From assembly GCA_036873135.1 (NCBI GenBank), contig JAPTYO010000007.1, forward strand, positions 6,492,763 to 6,556,762: a DNA stretch of 64,000 bases. The letters run 5' to 3'. Numbering within the stretch: the stretch's first letter is position 1; each line of letters begins with the position of its first letter. The translations under genes were made by a program, and so were the position numbers. Shown piece after piece: positions 47,772-58,528 of this stretch. The stretch is from Clarkia xantiana subsp. parviflora (lineage: Eukaryota > Streptophyta > Magnoliopsida > Myrtales > Onagraceae). Under the pieces are notes generated by a model. That model was not told the origin of the DNA, did no database searches, and saw nothing but the letters and a program-made list of their open reading frames with translations.

Positions 47772-50203
47772 AGCTGCAGTTTCTGCTTTTAGCATAATTC
47801 TCGAGAGATCCGACGCAGGGGCGTGTTCCTCGAGCGATTCTTGATTCTTTATGCTGAGCATGACCGTGCTACCCCTTTCTTGTGATAAGGGAAATAGGGT
47901 TGAGGGTTGTGTAGTGGCGTCTTCTGCCCCCCGGTCGAGGGACCGGCCCAAGGAGGAGCGTTACTCCTACTGAGGTAAGCGTTTGTTGATAATTCTTTGT
48001 TCATGTTTTTTCTTGCATGACACTTCGTCACCTGGACAATGTTAAGTACTGTGGTTGCCCCTCTTGGCTAGGCTCCAAGGCATGGCAGGATGGGTAGAGC
48101 ATAGGATGTTGTGACTTGCACATTATAGATTTTGCTTGGAGAAGACGATGGAAACTTCTGCTTGTTCCGTCGAGTCCTGTTAGAGATGACGACATTCTTT
48201 AATCTGTGCCATCTTTTAGATATACTGAACTTGTTTCTGAGTCTGTTTGCCCCCCGGCTTCCATGCTTGAAGACTTGTTGTAGTTGTTCCTTAGTTGTTG
48301 CTTCCGACTTGTCCGCTTTGAATATGTTTATTGAATGCGGATGAGTTATAATGCAAACATAGTTCCTGCGGTCGTGACCGATAGCCACTTCCTGATTGAT
48401 GAGTTGAGATGTTCTTCTGGTTGCCTGCCTGATGCCTTATGCATATTGCCCTTTGTTCCAGAATAGCTTGCCGCTTGACTAAGCAAGATACTAGTTTATA
48501 CCGTCTCTTAGTTCCACTCTAAGGCGACGTTGTACAAGACTCGACTTGTAAATTTTACGAGTTTTATACAGGGTACGCACCTGACAGCGTGTATCAACCT
48601 GACAGCGTGTATCAACCCGCGTTGGGGAAGTATACATAAAAAACATTTAAGTTTTTGAAGAAGCATTTTGTAAAACTTAAAAGGCTTGTTGATAAAAATT
48701 TTTGAGAAAATATTTTGGTTTTGAATGTGATACATCCAAAAAATCATGTTGACAAAAATATTTTTGGAAAGGTGTTTGATATATAAAATGTTTGATAAGA
48801 TTTTTGGCAAAACTTTTGGTAAAGTGTTTGAAAAAATACTTGTGATACATGATTCCTGCGTCCAGGGACCATGTAACACTTTTTGAGAATATGAATTGTG
48901 ATGCCTGCTTTCTGCGTCCAGGAACCATGCAACACGGCTTAAAAACCTATAAAACGAACCCTGATGGCGTTCGTAATATGGGAATGCCGACTAGACAGAG
49001 GACATTCGCCATAAAGAGTGCACCCTGAACCGGATATACGCACTTGTTATATAGTGGGGTTGTTGTCTAAAGAGAGAACTTCCGCCGTATTTAACGAACC
49101 CTGATGGCGTTCGTAATATGGGAATGCCGACTAGACAGAGGACATTCGCCATAAAGAGTGCACCCTGAACCGGATATACGCACTTGTTATAGAGTGAGGT
49201 CGTTGTCTAAACAGAGAACTTCCGTCACTTAAAGGGTGATCAGCCCCGTATGCCCATCCTGTTCTGAATTCAGGGAATGGCTATAAAATAGGTCTTGGTG
49301 TTAGTCCAAGACACTGCTTGTAGTTGACGTCCTGAATAGTCGCCGTTTTAATAATAGGTCTTCTAGAGATAGACACTTATGATATGAACAGAGGAATAAA
49401 CTCCTTGTTGATGTAGATGACAGATATGTTGGTGTTGTATACCATAACTCCCTCCTTGCATATAATGCTTAGCTTGTATTGCTGGAGTAGATTTTGTGCA
49501 TAGGCTACTACTTGCCATCATTCCTGAATAACAATCGTAGTGTAACATGTACCTACGAGTAGAGTTGTCTTTGTTAGATAGTCGCAATTTTTATAAGTTT
49601 GCCAAAGTATAAAGTGATGAAATTTTCTTTTTAATCATGCATATGATAAGGGAATTTGATACGAGGATTCCTTGTTTGTGTAGGAAACTTCCCTGATGGC
49701 AGACATGATGAGTGTAGGTTATGGTAGGCATATGTTAGGTAGAATTGTCGAGTGCTCCTCAGCTTCGTGCTCCCCAAGTTGCTTGGCGGTTGTATCGCTG
49801 TTTCTTGATTGTTTATATTGCTTTGACTTCTAATAGTGTATGACCTGTCCTTGTGTAATGCCCCCGGGCTTGTTTATTATTGCGACATGATTTTTATAAA
49901 ATGCTTGAGACTTTATGTTGTTGACGCGAGGAATATGTGTGTAGTTGTTACTTGGCGTTATTCCAAGGTAATATGCGTCATAATAATGTACCTACGAAAG
50001 TAGATTTATCCTTTATTAGATATTTAGAGTTCTCATGACGGATTACAAGAAAGTGTCTAGTGATCACTTCTTTTGAAAATTACTGAGGCTAATAAGCATG
50101 AGTTGTACTTAAACTTTAAAAGATTTAACATAGATATGCGAAAAGGAGATAGGAAAATAAAGGGATTGTGATGTGTTTGGTGTCCCCGTAGGTGATTTGT
50201 TGG
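47772..50203. other. Internal non-coding part of the LTR element between minisatellite and gag
   Basis: No protease, RT, RNase H or integrase signatures are seen on either strand. There are several local duplications: a 140-bp tandem repeat (48953-49228), a 22-bp repeat of ACCTGACAGCGTGTATCA (48568-48616), and a CTGCGTCCAGGGACCATG pair (about 48856 and 48913). The region may carry packaging or dimerisation signals. Confidence 0.6.
48953..49228. repeat. 140-bp tandem duplication inside the LTR element
   Basis: Two copies start AACGAACCCTGATGGCGTTC (48953 and 49093) and run to ACTTCCG. They are nearly identical, with a few changes such as TATAGTGGGG against GAGTGAGG. Confidence 0.93.
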
Positions 50204-51823
50204 CTAGTTGATTCTGCCACGTGCCACATAGTTTCTCAATGCCTCTAGCGTGTTGAGCTCTTCAATGTCTCCTTTTGGGGATGGACAAAAGCTGACGTCA
50301 TGTACCCAAGTGTTACTTTGCTGGTGTTCTTCAACATCTTTGTCAAGGAAGGCAGTTGTTGGCTCAGGTTGGCGGTGAGGTTTGTTTTCTGGGAATGCTG
50401 CTATACTCCAAAGATTGTACGAGTCGTCACAATTGGTTCCATAAGTGACGTTGTTTTTCTGGCGTTTGGCGATAGGTGGATTATCGTCCACAATTTCTTT
50501 TCCTTTGCCTTTTTCTGAAGATTTGACACGAGGCTTCATTTGATGCTTACGGCCATGGTCGATATACTTCCACATTTTTCCTTTTGAGATCAACTTGTTT
50601 ACATGAGACCTTAAGCTGACACAGCCATCTGTCTCATGGCCACACACTTCGTGATTCTCGCACCATTTGCTTTTATCATTTCCCAATGGGCCATTGCGGA
50701 AATTAAAGGGTTTTTTCCATAGCTTGGTCTCCTTCATTTCTCTTAGGATGACAGATAATGGTGTGTTCAGAGGAACATATATGGCGAGATTGTTGTTTTT
50801 GAGCCTTTTGGCGTCTGACTGAAGTGGTTTCTTCTTGCGTGGTTGCCTATTTTCCCCGTAGATGTGTATCTCTTTTTCAATTATTGCCTTCAGGGTTCTT
50901 GTTGTCAATCCTGTGATTGGGATGTCGTTGCCACTAGCAGGTTTTTTCAGTCCGTCCTTGTGACAGATGTCGGCATCGTCTTGGCTTGTCCTCATGGAAG
51001 GATCTTCCTTGTGTACTTTGGATGACTCTGCTTGAGTCTTCTCTGAAGGGCTGTCGTCTTGATCAATGAATTGCTTCAATTCGCCCTTGAGGATGATTTT
51101 GTTGGTTCGGAAGCGTAGACTGATGCAGTTATCGGTTTCGTGACCGAAGACCTCGTGGTTTTCGCACCACTTGTCTTTGTCTTTTCCCAATTGGCCTTTC
51201 CTAAAGTTGTTTGGCTCTTTCCATATATTTGAGCTCTTCATTTCCCTCAAAATTGCAGATAGTGGGGCATTCAAAGGAATGTGGTCGGCGATGTTTACTT
51301 TGTTTGGCTTCTCGAAACCTCCTTGAAGAGGTTGCTTTGGCTGCTTGTGCTGGAAGGTATCTTTCATGCATTGCCCCTTTTTTCTCTGGTGCATTGTGTC
51401 TTGATGACTTATGACTCGAGACATTGTTCCTATCATCTCAGCTTGTTTGTTGACTGGAGGCAAAGGAGGTGACAGGGTGACGCCTTTGTACTGGAAGGCT
51501 TTTTGGTTAGACGGAGGTGGGTGAGCTGCACATCTTTGGTTCTCTAGAGATTTGCTGAGTGCGAGAAACTCCTCTAGTGCTGCCATCGCTGCTGGAGTAA
51601 TGGTGGGCATCGAGTTTGTTCCCGTTCTTTGCTTGTTCTGTGGCCCATTGTCAATTGGTATGGATGAGGCTACGGAAGTAGCTCTTGGGATGCGGGAGGG
51701 TCTTGACTGGCTCCCAGCTGGAGCGTGGTATCCTGCTCTTTTGTTCGTCGGGGAGTTTCTGGGATGGCCGAGCCCTTTCCTTGGGTTTTTCACCTCCTCG
51801 GGAGGGTTGTGATCACTTGCCAT
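50204..51823 (-). CDS. gag: Gag-like protein of the LTR retrotransposon
   Basis: The ORF is open from within the LTR, but the first ATG after the primer-binding site is at 51823 (MASDHNPPEEVKNPRKG), giving 539 residues. Two diverged copies of one module follow each other: PLNAPLSAILREM..IWKEPNNFRKGQLG then KWCENHEVFGHETDNC (about 51126-51180), and PLNTPLSVILREM..LWKKPFNFRNGPLG then KWCENHEVCGHETDGC (about 50620-50680). The CX2HX4HX4C pattern is the variant zinc knuckle seen at the end of many plant Ty3/gypsy gag regions. A typical capsid (retrotrans_gag) domain upstream is not obvious, so the protein may be a truncated or specialised gag. It is basic and Pro/Gln-rich, and ends without fusing to protease. 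Confidence 0.75.
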   Translation of the reverse strand: MASDHNPPEEVKNPRKGLGHPRNSPTNKRAGYHAPAGSQSRPSRIPRATSVASSIPIDNGPQNKQRTGTNSMPTITPAAMAALEEFLALSKSLENQRCAAHPPPSNQKAFQYKGVTLSPPLPPVNKQAEMIGTMSRVISHQDTMHQRKKGQCMKDTFQHKQPKQPLQGGFEKPNKVNIADHIPLNAPLSAILREMKSSNIWKEPNNFRKGQLGKDKDKWCENHEVFGHETDNCISLRFRTNKIILKGELKQFIDQDDSPSEKTQAESSKVHKEDPSMRTSQDDADICHKDGLKKPASGNDIPITGLTTRTLKAIIEKEIHIYGENRQPRKKKPLQSDAKRLKNNNLAIYVPLNTPLSVILREMKETKLWKKPFNFRNGPLGNDKSKWCENHEVCGHETDGCVSLRSHVNKLISKGKMWKYIDHGRKHQMKPRVKSSEKGKGKEIVDDNPPIAKRQKNNVTYGTNCDDSYNLWSIAAFPENKPHRQPEPTTAFLDKDVEEHQQSNTWVHDVSFCPSPKGDIEELNTLEALRNYVARGRIN

Positions 51824-51847
51824 TGTTTTTGTGGTATTGTAGCTTTT

Positions 51848-51873
51848 TGTTCGAATCGCGGAGACGGCGCCAA
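51848..51873 (-). other. Primer-binding site of the LTR retrotransposon
   Basis: Directly inside the 5' LTR the minus strand reads TTGGCGCCGTCTCCGCGATT. Its complement has the look of a tRNA 3' end: T-loop GTTCGAATC, then a T stem, then AGACGGC-G-CCA. This fits a cytosolic tRNA with acceptor GCCGTCT as primer. It fixes the element's orientation. Confidence 0.8.
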
Positions 51874-52775
51874 TGTTGCGTCCGGGACGACTGAGGTCAC
51901 GAGGACGCGTCTGAGGTTGTGCGGGTAAGGACCCTTCTGTCGGAGGTTGTGACCCGGCAATGTTGTGACCCGGCAAGGCTGTGACCCGACGAGGTTGTGA
52001 CCCGGCAAGGCTGTGACCCGGCGAGGTAGTGACCCGGCAAATCTGTGTCTCGAGCGTCGGATCCTGCGTAAGGGACCAATGCTAGCATGGAGAGGGGGGG
52101 GTGGTGCTAGCGGAGCCCTCTCCGATGCTTAAGTTACTATAGTGGCAAAAAGGGTAATTTCTAGAGAGAGAAAGTTCTAGAGAGAAGTCAGAGCTCAAAA
52201 TACCAAAGTTGGGCAAATGAGAGAGTGAGTGAAAATGGGTGGTCAAGGTCTCCTATTTATAGGCTTCCTTGAGACCGGACCCGGTTTTAGAGCGGTTCGA
52301 CGACGGTTCAAGAAGACAAACGGGAACCGTCATCCCCTTTGGTAATGCATGATCTTGACTTCTCTATACGTAACGGCGACCCCGGACACGGTAATCGCGG
52401 ATTTGACGATCGCGCGATACCCGTGGCGGAACTCGGACCTCGTCGAAATTGGGCGATTCGACGAGGTCCGGGTTGCCGTGCGATCCGGACCTCCGGATTG
52501 CATGCAATCCGGATGTCCGGATTGCAAGCAATCCGGACGTCCGGATTGCTTGCAACCCGGACGTCCGGGTTGCGGCAACCCGGAGGTCCGGATTGCAAGT
52601 GCAATCCGGACCTCCGGATTGCACCGCAATCCGGATGTCCGGTCCGGTCACGCGTAAGTGCGTTTCCGGACCGTTTTGACCCTCGGGAGACGTTTTTCGA
52701 GACGAGATGTAATTTTTGACGTGTTTGCGAGGTCCGAAGCGTAAATACGAACCCGAATTGGACATTTATCCATCA
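51874..52775 (-). repeat. 5' LTR (902 bp)
   Basis: Read on the minus strand it starts TGATGGATAA and ends ACGCAACA. A TATA box CTATAAATAG lies at 52262-52253 on the minus strand. U3 therefore spans about 52775-52260 and contains the hairpin array (52485-52648). R-U5 runs to 51874. Confidence 0.92.
52485..52648. repeat. Tandem hairpin array in the 5' LTR (7 units)
   Basis: The same array as in the other LTR but lacking the AACCCGGACATCCGGGTT unit. It sits in U3, about 220-390 bp upstream of the LTR TATA box. Confidence 0.95.
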
Positions 52776-52780
52776 TCCCT

Positions 52781-53463
52781 GATAGGCAGTCAATATGATT
52801 CATTATTATCGTTCATACGCACAGACGCGCCTCGATCACCGGTCATAATTTAATGTTTCAATCTTAGACAACTCCCATTTTGGCAAATGCAAGATTGCAG
52901 ACAACTTACATTTCCATTTTAGTGGTTGAGTACGTCAATTCTTAATTAAGAAATTTTGGGTCTAAACTTTATTAAGATTCTGAAAAATTAAATAATATTT
53001 ATGATTAATATTTTATCATTTACATGCTTAATTATTGCAAACATATGGCGTAGAGTATGATATCGGTTCGGTTCCGACCTAGATCGATAATGTTTAAACA
53101 GTTTTAATTCAAAAAGAACCGATTTTTCTATTGGTTTATTGTAAAAAAAAAAGGTCTATTTAGAATCGGTTTTGGACTAGATTGGTTCAAAACTGTTTAG
53201 CCAAAAAGTAAAACATTTCGGGATCGGATTCATACCGGATCAGACCGTTTTTAATGAAGATTTACATTAAATTTTTTTGTTTAAGAGTTCAAACTAGTTC
53301 CATCCAATACAGAACCGTTTCCACATAAATATAATAACGGTTTTTGGTACTACTTCACTATTTATAAACCCGGTATGTTTAGAATCGATCCGGTAACTGA
53401 CATGTTCCACTAGACCGGTTTTTTTGCCTAACCCTACAAATACGGATCGGCCTAGACTCTAAG
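52781..53463. other. Spacer to the right of the LTR element
   Basis: No gene is recognised. A patch at 53060-53440 is rich in CGGTTT/AACCGG words (GAACCGATTTT, ATCGGTTTTGGA) and may be an old hAT- or foldback-type remnant. Confidence 0.45.
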
Positions 53464-53640
53464 GGGGCGTTTGGATGGACGTAATGTGAGATTACAAGTA
53501 ATGTGAACTGTACTGTGAGATTACGAAATGTTAGATTACAATGTTTGATTGTGCTGTAATGTGAAGTGTAATTTTAGACTAAAGTGTTTAATATGTATTG
53601 TAATGATGAATTTATTACTTTAGTAAATATACAACTACTG
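53464..53640. mobile_element. Partial copy of the GGGGCGTTT MITE family
   Basis: The start GGGGGCGTTTGGATGGACGT and the following GTAATGTGAGATTACAAG parallel the left part of 25982-26720. The right half is missing. Confidence 0.75.
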
Positions 53641-53731
53641 ATCTTCTAATGGGCCACTAAGACCACCGGAAAAGAAAAGAAAGAAAAAAAAAACGTGGCG
53701 GCTGCAGCGGCGGCTAGCTAGTTTCCCCTCA

Positions 53732-54083
53732 GAGCACTTTCAATGGGCAAATTTTGCAAGACATTTGTTTATGTGGATGTGAGAGGTTTGGACAAAATTT
53801 GTCCATACCACTAATTGTCCATCTAATTTCTTATTCTCTTTCCTCTAAGTTGTCCATGGGACATTTTGTATTCTTTCATATTTTGCTATAGTTTTTATTC
53901 TCTCTCCATGTCCTATCTAATATTTATATTATATAATAATCAAAATTGAGACAAAAATTGTCTCTGCCATTGTAGGAGGTTAAGACATTTTAAATTAAAT
54001 TAATATTTTTTTGACAATTGATGATGTGGAGGTGATGTGGCTCAAAATGGCAACCAAAATGGCTTTGCGCATTGGAAGTGCTC
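53732..54083. mobile_element. PIF/Harbinger-like MITE, 352 bp
   Basis: The ends GAGCACTTTCAATGGG and GCGCATTGGAAGTGCTC are imperfect inverted repeats flanked by TCA on both sides (53729-53731 and 54084-54086). The layout and the GAGCA...CAATGG start resemble the element at 11512-11927. There is no transposase. The short ORFs at its right end are not genes. Confidence 0.75.
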
Positions 54084-54961
54084 TCAGGACCTTCTCAGAC
54101 TGCCGTATCAAGTCTTACCATTATCTCTCAGCCGTCACTATCGTAATTGGGATAATGTACGTTTTTTATATATATCCTCCATGCTTCAACAATTAGTCTT
54201 TCTTCCAATTATTATCAGTCCATATATGTTTATCACATTGCATGGTTATTTAGCTAGCTAGTTTTTTGTGTCTACAATTTTTTTTCGGAAATTTAGTGTT
54301 CACCACTACTTGCTTGATGCGGTTCAAATCAAATCATGTCTAGTTTGTGTAATCTTTGTTTCAGTTTATTATTTAGGATCAAGAAGCTAAAAAGCAGTTT
54401 GAAATATATTTGTATATGTTATGTTGTAATTTGATGTAGTTGTTTTTTTTATTCGATGTTTGAAGTATTAAATTTGTTGATTCTACGTTTTTATTTTAAA
54501 ATTAACGGAAAAAATTTATTTTTAAGCATAACTTAAACCATGAGTAACGAATGTGATACTTTGAAAATGTGAAAAACAACATATTTTTAGTTCTTAGAAA
54601 GACCAATTAACGGCAAATTCAGATAGAAAAGAGGAAAGAATAAATTTGTTACTTCAAATATCAAATCGCAAAAAAAATATATATATATATATATATAATC
54701 ATGATGAGACCCAGTGATCACCCAGCTAATTGTCTCAACTCTCAGCTGCTAATCAGACTAGCAACAGTTTAGATGAGTAATTAAGTTAGGTTACGTTAGG
54801 TGACAATTTTTTTAAAGTTATTTTAGGTGTCATTTTAGAATAATTTGTGCTCGTATTTGGATAGTTAATAATGGTTAAAGTGTTAATTATGAACATTTTT
54901 TTACTAATAAACCATAGATTCAATATTGCTTAGGTGACAAATTTTTTAAGGGTATCTTAGG
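54084..54961. other. AT-rich spacer
   Basis: Only a TA repeat at about 54678-54700 and homopolymers are seen. No gene is recognised. Confidence 0.5.
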
Positions 54962-55847
54962 GGTTAAGAATCTATGAAAGGTCTGAACTATCACCCATGT
55001 TAACGGGAGAGGTCTGAAATTTAAAAAGTTAATAACAGAGGTCTGAAATTTCTGTTTTGTTGATAACAGCGGTCTCCGTTAGTTTTTTCCGTTAAAACTA
55101 ACGGAAGTTGGTCACATGCTTGGCATGTGACCGGAAATTAAATAAAATTCCAAAAATGCCATTCTATCAAGTGTGCCCATCACATGCATGGAGTGAAAAG
55201 ACCAAAATGCCCTTGAAGCCACCACGGTACTCCGGCGACCACCAATCGTACTCCGGCAACCACCACCGTACTCCGGCGACCACCACCGTACTCCGGCGAC
55301 TACCACCAAAGCTCCGATTGGGCCAAAATCGGAGCCACCGGCCCCGATTGGGCTCCGATCGGAGACACCGGCCCCGATTGAGCTCCGATCGGAGCCAAAA
55401 AAGCTCTGATCGGAGCCAAAAAGCTCCGATCGGAGTTTTTTGGCCCCGATCGGAGCTTTTTTGCCGAGGTGGTGGCCGGAGTCGGGTCGCCGGAGCCGAG
55501 GTGGTGGTCGTCGGAGTCGGGTGGTGGTGGCCGGAGTCGGGTGGTGGTGGCCGGAGTCGGGTGGTGGTGGCCGGAGTCGGGTGGCGGTGGCCGGGGTTGG
55601 GTGGTTTTAATTTGACTTTAGGGTAAAATTGTCATTTCACATTTTCTTAAATAAGATATTAAATAAAACAAAATATTAAATGGGCAAAAATGTCATTTCA
55701 CACAATTCTGTTAAATTTAACCCTAAAAATGGACGGAAAACCTCAAATCAACAAAATTGAAATTTCCATCTGTTATTAACTTTTTAAATTTCAGACCTCT
55801 CCCGTTAACATGGGTGATAGTTCAGACCTTTCATAGGTTCTTAACCC
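54962..55847. mobile_element. Mutator-like foldback element with a GC-rich interior
   Basis: The terminal inverted repeats run from GGTTAAGAATCTATGAAAGG to the matching CCTTTCATAGGTTCTTAACC. The 8-9 bp duplication TATCTTAGG is visible at 54953-54961 and 55848-55856. The subterminal parts share the GGTCACATGC/GCATGTGACC style of the other foldbacks. The centre is GC-rich and built from short repeats: ACTCCGGCGACCACC units, palindromic GCTCCGATCGGAGC words, and GGTGGTGGCCGGAGTCGG units. The 172-codon ORF across it is low-complexity and not a credible gene. Confidence 0.85.
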
Positions 55848-55856
55848 TATCTTAGG

Positions 55857-57985
55857 TGTCATCTTTAAAATAATTTGTATTCTTATTTGGTCAATTAATA
55901 AGAGTTAAGCGTTGGTGGTGAATTTTTTATTTATTAAACTCAAATCAATCTCTTATTAATTTTTAAATTACATGGATAGATCGCGCACCTGATCACGACA
56001 AAGTTAGGTACTTGTTAATTATTCCACGTCATTTGTATATCTGTCATCTTCTTTTGTCCCTTCCTATACATGTTATTTTTTTTTATAATTTTAATCTATA
56101 TAATTTAATTTACTATAGTAAGAATTATATTTTTTTTACTGTAGTCCTATGGATATATTTTATTTGTGGTAAAGAAGAATACATTCTGAATGATACGACA
56201 ATGCATATTTCTACTTTATATACATCATTGTAATAAATGCGGCGTCAGACATATAAGGAAGACAAGTAGAACTGGTTATAGGTTGGCCTCTTGGCTATAC
56301 CAGGTTATTGGTGGGGCTACGTTGACGAGGTTAGTGCGTGCGCTGACTGCTCGCTAAGTCTGGTCGGAAAAAACCTAGACCATAAGCAGGAGAACTCGAA
56401 CACTACGTACCGGGATGGACCTAGTTTAAAAATAAGTAAAATCTCAGATAAAATGTGAGTTAATAACTAGTTATTTAATGTCGTGAAAGCTGATGCGACA
56501 TTTCAGTGCATGTTAAAGTTTAAATTTACTTGTTTTGCCGGGTGTCAGTTTTTTTAATCTTAATCCAGCAGAAATGCAGAAACAAGCAAGATTATAATAA
56601 TTTCAATTTAATTTTTTTATATATATATAATAACAAGTTTTTAGCCCAAAATTAATGGTGACAAGCCCATCCATTTGGAAAGGCTAGACCGTCCCATTTT
56701 CTTACAATTCTCAAATTGAGCGGCCCATACATAACTCGAAGGAATGACGACGTATTTTCTAAGAAAAAAAGTCTCGTTAAATAAAATTGTTAATTCGATT
56801 ATTAAAAAAAGTGTGAATTCATGCAAAAAGGCGTAAAACATTATAGGTTATAGTGTAACATTTTTTAGCTAGTGAACATAGTTGACTAAATAAGTGTATA
56901 TATATATATTCCTGATAACAATTGTTAGATTAAAATTACGGTTGCATAAATTCCGTCAGATCTAATTAATTCTTTTAATTAAATATTCGTAAGAATGTAT
57001 GTGTTTTTTTTTCTAATTTATTTAATATATCCATATATATATATAAGTTAATAATATTAATATATTTAAGCTCTACTAACAACTTAATATAATCAAAATG
57101 TCGATCTATTAAACTTAATTATATTCGTCTTCTTATATGTTTGACGTGTAGATTATAAGTCATACGTAACCTGATTTTCTGATCAGATAACCGTGACTGT
57201 TGAGGTGACTCACCAATTTCGAAAACATGACTTTGAAATCAAAATAGATTTGTTAGGGATTTTAACAATTGTACCACTATTCTCAATAGTTCTTACATAA
57301 AATGTTAGGTTCAAATATTTGAAAGCATTTTAGTGACAGTGGGCCACCGACTCTTTTCCTAACGGTTAATGTCATGTCAATTTGAAGCTATCATTATAAC
57401 ATGGAAACGTGCTTAAAATGGGGAATATTATTAAGGAAAAGAGCTATGAAATGTCATGTTTGCTCCAGATGCTATAAAATTTCCAGATTCATACATTAAT
57501 GAGTCAGATCTCCTGCCATACTTTTCATATTTAGATTGTATTTACCATTAAGATTTTGACATGTATTTTTAGTGTAATTAATTTTGTAGTTTTTTTTCTT
57601 TTAAAATTCTATTGAGATCGATAAACCTTAACATAAAAGTATTAAATCTATACATTAAAATCTTAACGGTGAGAAACGATCTGGAGCATAATGATTGAGA
57701 CATATGATTTGAATGCTATATTAATCCGCTAGTAATGGATAAAAATATTTGTCATAAATATTTTAGTATTTTCTGTTCAGATCGTGAAATCCATGAAATT
57801 CCAAGGATTTGACCAAAAAGAAATCAAACCACTAAACTAAAGTGCAAACCTATGACTTCACGTACATATATGTATATACGTACATTATAACGTTATATTA
57901 TTACAATAAATATATATATATATTTCCCTTTGACATTTTATGATGTTGAAACTTGAAAGTACGAAATTTATGAGACATAAGTATA
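55857..57985. other. AT-rich spacer with a decayed repeat
   Basis: A repeat of a dispersed family lies at about 56240-56430 (listed separately). Otherwise there are only TA-rich tracts (for example 57907-57925) and no genes. Confidence 0.5.
56240..56430. repeat. Member of a dispersed SINE-like repeat family
   Basis: GGTTGGCCTCTTGGCTATAC, then CAGGTTATTGGTGGGGCTAC, then AAGTCTGGTCGGAAAA. Parts of this recur at about 30120, at 32310-32385 (AAGTCTGGTCGGAAAA) and near 42370. The copies are old and each covers a different portion, so the full unit is not defined. Confidence 0.6.
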
Positions 57986-57994
57986 AAAATAATA

Positions 57995-58519
57995 GGGTTA
58001 ACAGGTCTTTTGGTCCATGATGTTTGACAAATTTTGGGTTTTGGTCAATGATGTTTTTTTTTACATAGTTTTGGTACCATATGTTTGCAGATTTTTTTTA
58101 GTTTTGGTCTAACTGTTACTTTCCGTCCATTTTTTGACATGTACAAGTCACGTGATCCATCCTAAACTTTCAATTTTTTTCAATTTAGTCCCTCTAATAC
58201 TTTTCTAACCTTTTTTTGGTTCAATTTAGTCCCGAATTTTCAAAAATTCAATTGGACCTATTGTCCAATTGTGGTCAATTTTGAAACTTCGGGACTAAAT
58301 TGAACAAAAAAAAGGTTAAGAAAGTATTAGAGGGACTAAATTTAAAATTTAGAGTGGATCACGTGACTTGAACATGTCAAAAAATGGACGGAATGTAATG
58401 GTTAGACCAAAACTAGAAAAAATCTGCAAACATATGGTACCTAAACTAGGTAAAAAAAAACATCATTGACCAAAACCCAAAAGTTGTCAAACATCATGGA
58501 CCAAAAGACCTGTTAACCC
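57995..58519. mobile_element. Mutator-like foldback MITE, 525 bp
   Basis: Nearly the whole element is one inverted repeat from GGGTTAACAGGTCTTTTGGT to ACCAAAAGACCTGTTAACCC. A perfect 9-bp duplication AAAATAATA flanks it (57986-57994 and 58520-58528). It shares internal phrases (TTTAGTCCC, CACGTGATCC) with 12092-12793. Confidence 0.9.
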
Positions 58520-58528
58520 AAAATAATA

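Larger units (their letters stand above)
44515..52775 (-). mobile_element. Young non-autonomous LTR retrotransposon, 8.26 kb
   Basis: Two direct LTRs (44515-45440 and 51874-52775) start TGTTGCGTCCGGG and end TTATCCATCA on the plus strand. A perfect 5-bp target duplication TCCCT flanks the element (44510-44514 and 52776-52780). The primer-binding site and gag ORF face leftward, so the element lies on the minus strand with the right LTR as its 5' LTR. The LTRs look identical except for one hairpin unit (23 bp) and one G in a G run, so the insertion is very recent. Inside are a gag-like ORF (51823-50204) and about 4.7 kb of apparently non-coding DNA with a 66-bp minisatellite. No protease, reverse transcriptase, RNase H or integrase is visible. 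It must therefore be mobilised by an autonomous relative, probably Ty3/gypsy judging by the gag zinc-knuckle style. Confidence 0.93.

Noticed and set aside
45976..47797. Four overlapping ORFs of 542-590 codons on both strands
   Set aside because: They are the translated 66-bp minisatellite, whose period is a multiple of three. The 22-residue repeats carry no domain and exist in several frames at once, which is expected of a stop-free repeat.
55108..55626. 172-codon ORF in the 54.96-55.85 kb foldback
   Set aside because: It is low-complexity translation of short DNA repeats inside a transposable element.
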